Source: JAVBUZ01 sp031554725 (lineage in GTDB: Bacteria > Bacillota > Clostridia > Lachnospirales > Lachnospiraceae). From it: a DNA stretch of 7,400 bases. The DNA lies in contig JAVBUZ010000026.1 of the NCBI GenBank assembly GCA_031554725.1, positions 1 to 7,400 of the forward strand, in the 5' to 3' direction. The notes below the pieces were generated by a model. It did not search any database, was not told the DNA's origin, and worked only from the letters and a program-made list of their open reading frames with translations. The number at the start of each line of letters is the position of its first letter. Positions within the stretch are counted from its first letter, which is position 1. Below, in pieces: positions 6,131-7,400 of this stretch. Position numbers and translations under genes: made by a program.

Positions 6131-6358
6131 ATGAATCCAGGACAAGAAATGTTTTATAACTTTTTTATGCAGCGCACGAAGGACGACAAAAAAGATGTTG
6201 CCAAAGCACTTCTTGAAGATTGCTTTGCAAAGCAAAACGAAGGAACCTTTGATGGCAAATATTTAGAAGAAATAATGCCACAGTTCTTTGCAATTGTAAA
6301 ACCAGAAGCTATGGAAGAATTAAAGGGTGCAATGAGTCATTTTGCTTCAAAGCTTTAA
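6131..6358 (+). CDS. Small conserved-looking protein of unknown function (75 residues)
   Basis: I do not recognise a named family, although proteins of this size with a similar pattern (xxFYxF...KxxAKxLLExxFxKQxxGTF...PxxxAxxKPE) seem familiar from Clostridia. The sequence is hydrophilic and probably all-helical, with no membrane segment, signal peptide or Cys pair. Its blocks are MNPGQEMFYNFFMQRTKDD, then KKDVAKALLEDCFAKQNEGTFDGKYLEEIMP, then QFFAIVKPEAMEELKGAMSHFASKL. The start at 6131 is preferred over the in-frame ATG at 6083 because AGG lies 7 bases upstream, the protein start then looks family-like, and the extra 16 residues would fall in promoter-like DNA. It is divergent from the six-gene block and its stop overlaps that of the WYL gene. 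Confidence 0.7.
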   Translation: MNPGQEMFYNFFMQRTKDDKKDVAKALLEDCFAKQNEGTFDGKYLEEIMPQFFAIVKPEAMEELKGAMSHFASKL

Positions 6359-7263
6359 TCATATTTTTCCATGATTACTTGTAGCAATTCTTTCAGCTCT
6401 TTTTGATAACTTTCAGGCTCTATGATTTTTACGTGGTCACGGAATCCGAGTATCCAACTGAAAAAGGATTCCTTGTCAGACCATGTTATCTGCATTTTTA
6501 GCTTGCCATCTTCTAAAGTCTCATAGCTGTTTATCCCATATTCCTCGATTAGTCTCCATTTCATACTATCATCAAATACCGCCGTTGCCGTTATTCCATT
6601 TGGACAATACATATCCTGTGCCTTCATGCTAAACTCTGGAAGCTGTCTTTCCGAAATCGTTTCATTGATGCTTTCCAAATAGGCCATGCGATTTAGCTTG
6701 AAAAGTCTAAAATCATCTCGAAGCAAACAATATCCCCATACATACCACGAGGACCATTGAAAGACAAGAAGATATGGCTCAATCTTTCGTACACTCTCAC
6801 CTGTCGGTGCATAATATTGAAAGCTAATTGGCCTCTTTGCTTCTATTGCATTTTGTATTAGTTCAATTTGAGCGGATAGCTTTGTTTTGTACCAAGATGA
6901 TAAATTAATCATAATATGATTGGTTGATGTCAAGATATCACTGCTCCCCCCCGAGAGCTTATCCATTAAAAGCTGATATCTATTACTTCCAGAGACGCTA
7001 TCCAGACTCCTTAGTCCAAGTAAAATCGACTGCATCTCACTGGATGTAAACAAGGTTTTATCCATTTTATAGCCTTCCATAATGGAAATACCGCCATTTT
7101 TTCCCTGCTCGGTTACGATGGGAATTCCTGCCTTACATAAATCCTCCACATCCCTATTTATAGTTCTTCGAGATACTTCAAACTTATCCGCAAGATAAGG
7201 CGCCGTTACCTTCTCCTGCTGCAACAGCACAGAAAGAATACCTATAAGTCTATCTATTTTCAT
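6355..7263 (-). CDS. WYL-domain transcriptional regulator (YafY/DeoR-like HTH)
   Basis: This protein has 302 residues. An N-terminal HTH_11 winged helix spans about residues 2-60: KIDRLIGILSVLLQQEKVTAPYLADKFEVSRRTINRDVEDLCKAGIPI, then the wing EQGKNGGISI. The middle and C-terminal half is a WYL ligand-sensing domain. RPISFQYYAPTGES precedes the motif, which reads WYV (173-175) inside SSWYVWGYC, and RLFKLNRM (186-193) follows. A WCX-like tail ends the protein, with ITWSDKESFFSWILGF. Such proteins are one-component regulators that sense small molecules or nucleic acid ligands, often of DNA-damage or defence genes. The start at 7263 is preferred over in-frame ATGs at 7278 and 7287 because GGAGG sits 8 bases before it. 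An element shared with the six-gene block lies about 75 bases upstream, suggesting autoregulation and control of that block. Confidence 0.9.
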   Translation of the reverse strand: MKIDRLIGILSVLLQQEKVTAPYLADKFEVSRRTINRDVEDLCKAGIPIVTEQGKNGGISIMEGYKMDKTLFTSSEMQSILLGLRSLDSVSGSNRYQLLMDKLSGGSSDILTSTNHIMINLSSWYKTKLSAQIELIQNAIEAKRPISFQYYAPTGESVRKIEPYLLVFQWSSWYVWGYCLLRDDFRLFKLNRMAYLESINETISERQLPEFSMKAQDMYCPNGITATAVFDDSMKWRLIEEYGINSYETLEDGKLKMQITWSDKESFFSWILGFRDHVKIIEPESYQKELKELLQVIMEKYD

Positions 7264-7271
7264 CCAATCAA

Positions 7272-7276
7272 CCTCC
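7272..7276 (-). promoter_or_regulatory. Ribosome binding site that decides the WYL regulator start
   Basis: The minus strand reads GGAGG here, 8 bases before the ATG at 7263. The in-frame ATG at 7278 overlaps it (ATGGAGG), so starts at 7278 or 7287 would place the binding site inside the gene. Confidence 0.8.
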
Positions 7277-7332
7277 ATAAACAGCAATGCAAGTTCTAAT
7301 AATAACGTTTCTTAAAACTAGTTTATCACAGC

Positions 7333-7361
7333 AAACACGTCATGTATATGTCGTGTTTTAA
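7333..7361. promoter_or_regulatory. Candidate operator upstream of the WYL regulator, copy 2
   Basis: AAACACGTCAT (7333-7343) and ATGTCGTGTTT (7348-7358) form an inverted repeat with 10 of 11 pairs and a GTAT spacer. The part at 7339-7361 matches 5998-6020 at 19 of 23 positions. It lies between the regulator gene and a rightward -35 box at 7375, so it could serve both directions. Confidence 0.55.
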
Positions 7362-7374
7362 TATATTATTCTTC

Positions 7375-7400
7375 TTGACATCTATTTTATACATTAGTAT
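7375..7400 (+). promoter_or_regulatory. Rightward promoter cut by the window edge
   Basis: A perfect TTGACA lies at 7375-7380. After exactly 17 bases the sequence reads TAT at 7398-7400, the first three bases of a possible -10 box, and the window ends. This suggests a gene on the plus strand just beyond the window, divergent from the WYL regulator. Confidence 0.5.

Overview
The window is an AT-rich stretch of about 7.4 kb. Strong GGAGG-type ribosome binding sites sit 6-10 bases before most starts. This pattern, and protein sequences that resemble those of Clostridia, suggest a low-GC Firmicute, perhaps Lachnospiraceae or a relative. The taxonomic call is an inference from style and remembered family members, not from a marker gene. 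I saw no tRNA, rRNA, insertion sequence, integrase or CRISPR array.

Layout. Positions 1-1141 (+) hold the C-terminal part of a hybrid sensor histidine kinase whose 5' end lies outside the window. It meets head-on, with a 3-base gap, a block of six genes on the minus strand. In transcription order these are: an AadA-like nucleotidyltransferase (5943-5167), a GNAT-fold acetyltransferase (5150-4581), a GyrI-like small-molecule-binding protein (4576-3935), an AlkZ-related winged-helix protein (3916-3236), a divergent Fpg/Nei DNA glycosylase (3207-2377) and a Mef-type drug efflux MFS transporter (2368-1145). Gaps between them are 16, 4, 18, 28 and 8 bases, so they are very probably one operon. To the right are a small conserved-looking protein of unknown function (6131-6358, +) and, convergent with it and sharing stop-codon bases, a WYL-type transcriptional regulator (7263-6355, -). 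A good -35 box near the right edge suggests another rightward gene beyond the window.

How the parts may work together. The six-gene block combines two enzymes of drug-modifying folds, one protein from a family known to include hydrolases of DNA-alkylating cyclopropanoids, two proteins related to DNA glycosylases and one exporter. My inference is a multi-layer resistance operon against a DNA-reactive or ribosome-targeting small molecule. Each part taken alone is common in Firmicutes.

A 23-base element with a palindromic core (19 of 23 bases identical) occurs twice: upstream of the operon (5998-6020) and upstream of the WYL regulator (7339-7361). That makes the WYL protein a candidate regulator of both itself and the operon. 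The Fpg/Nei protein lacks the usual Pro2 nucleophile and the usual zinc-finger arginine, which makes it the most unusual enzyme in the window.
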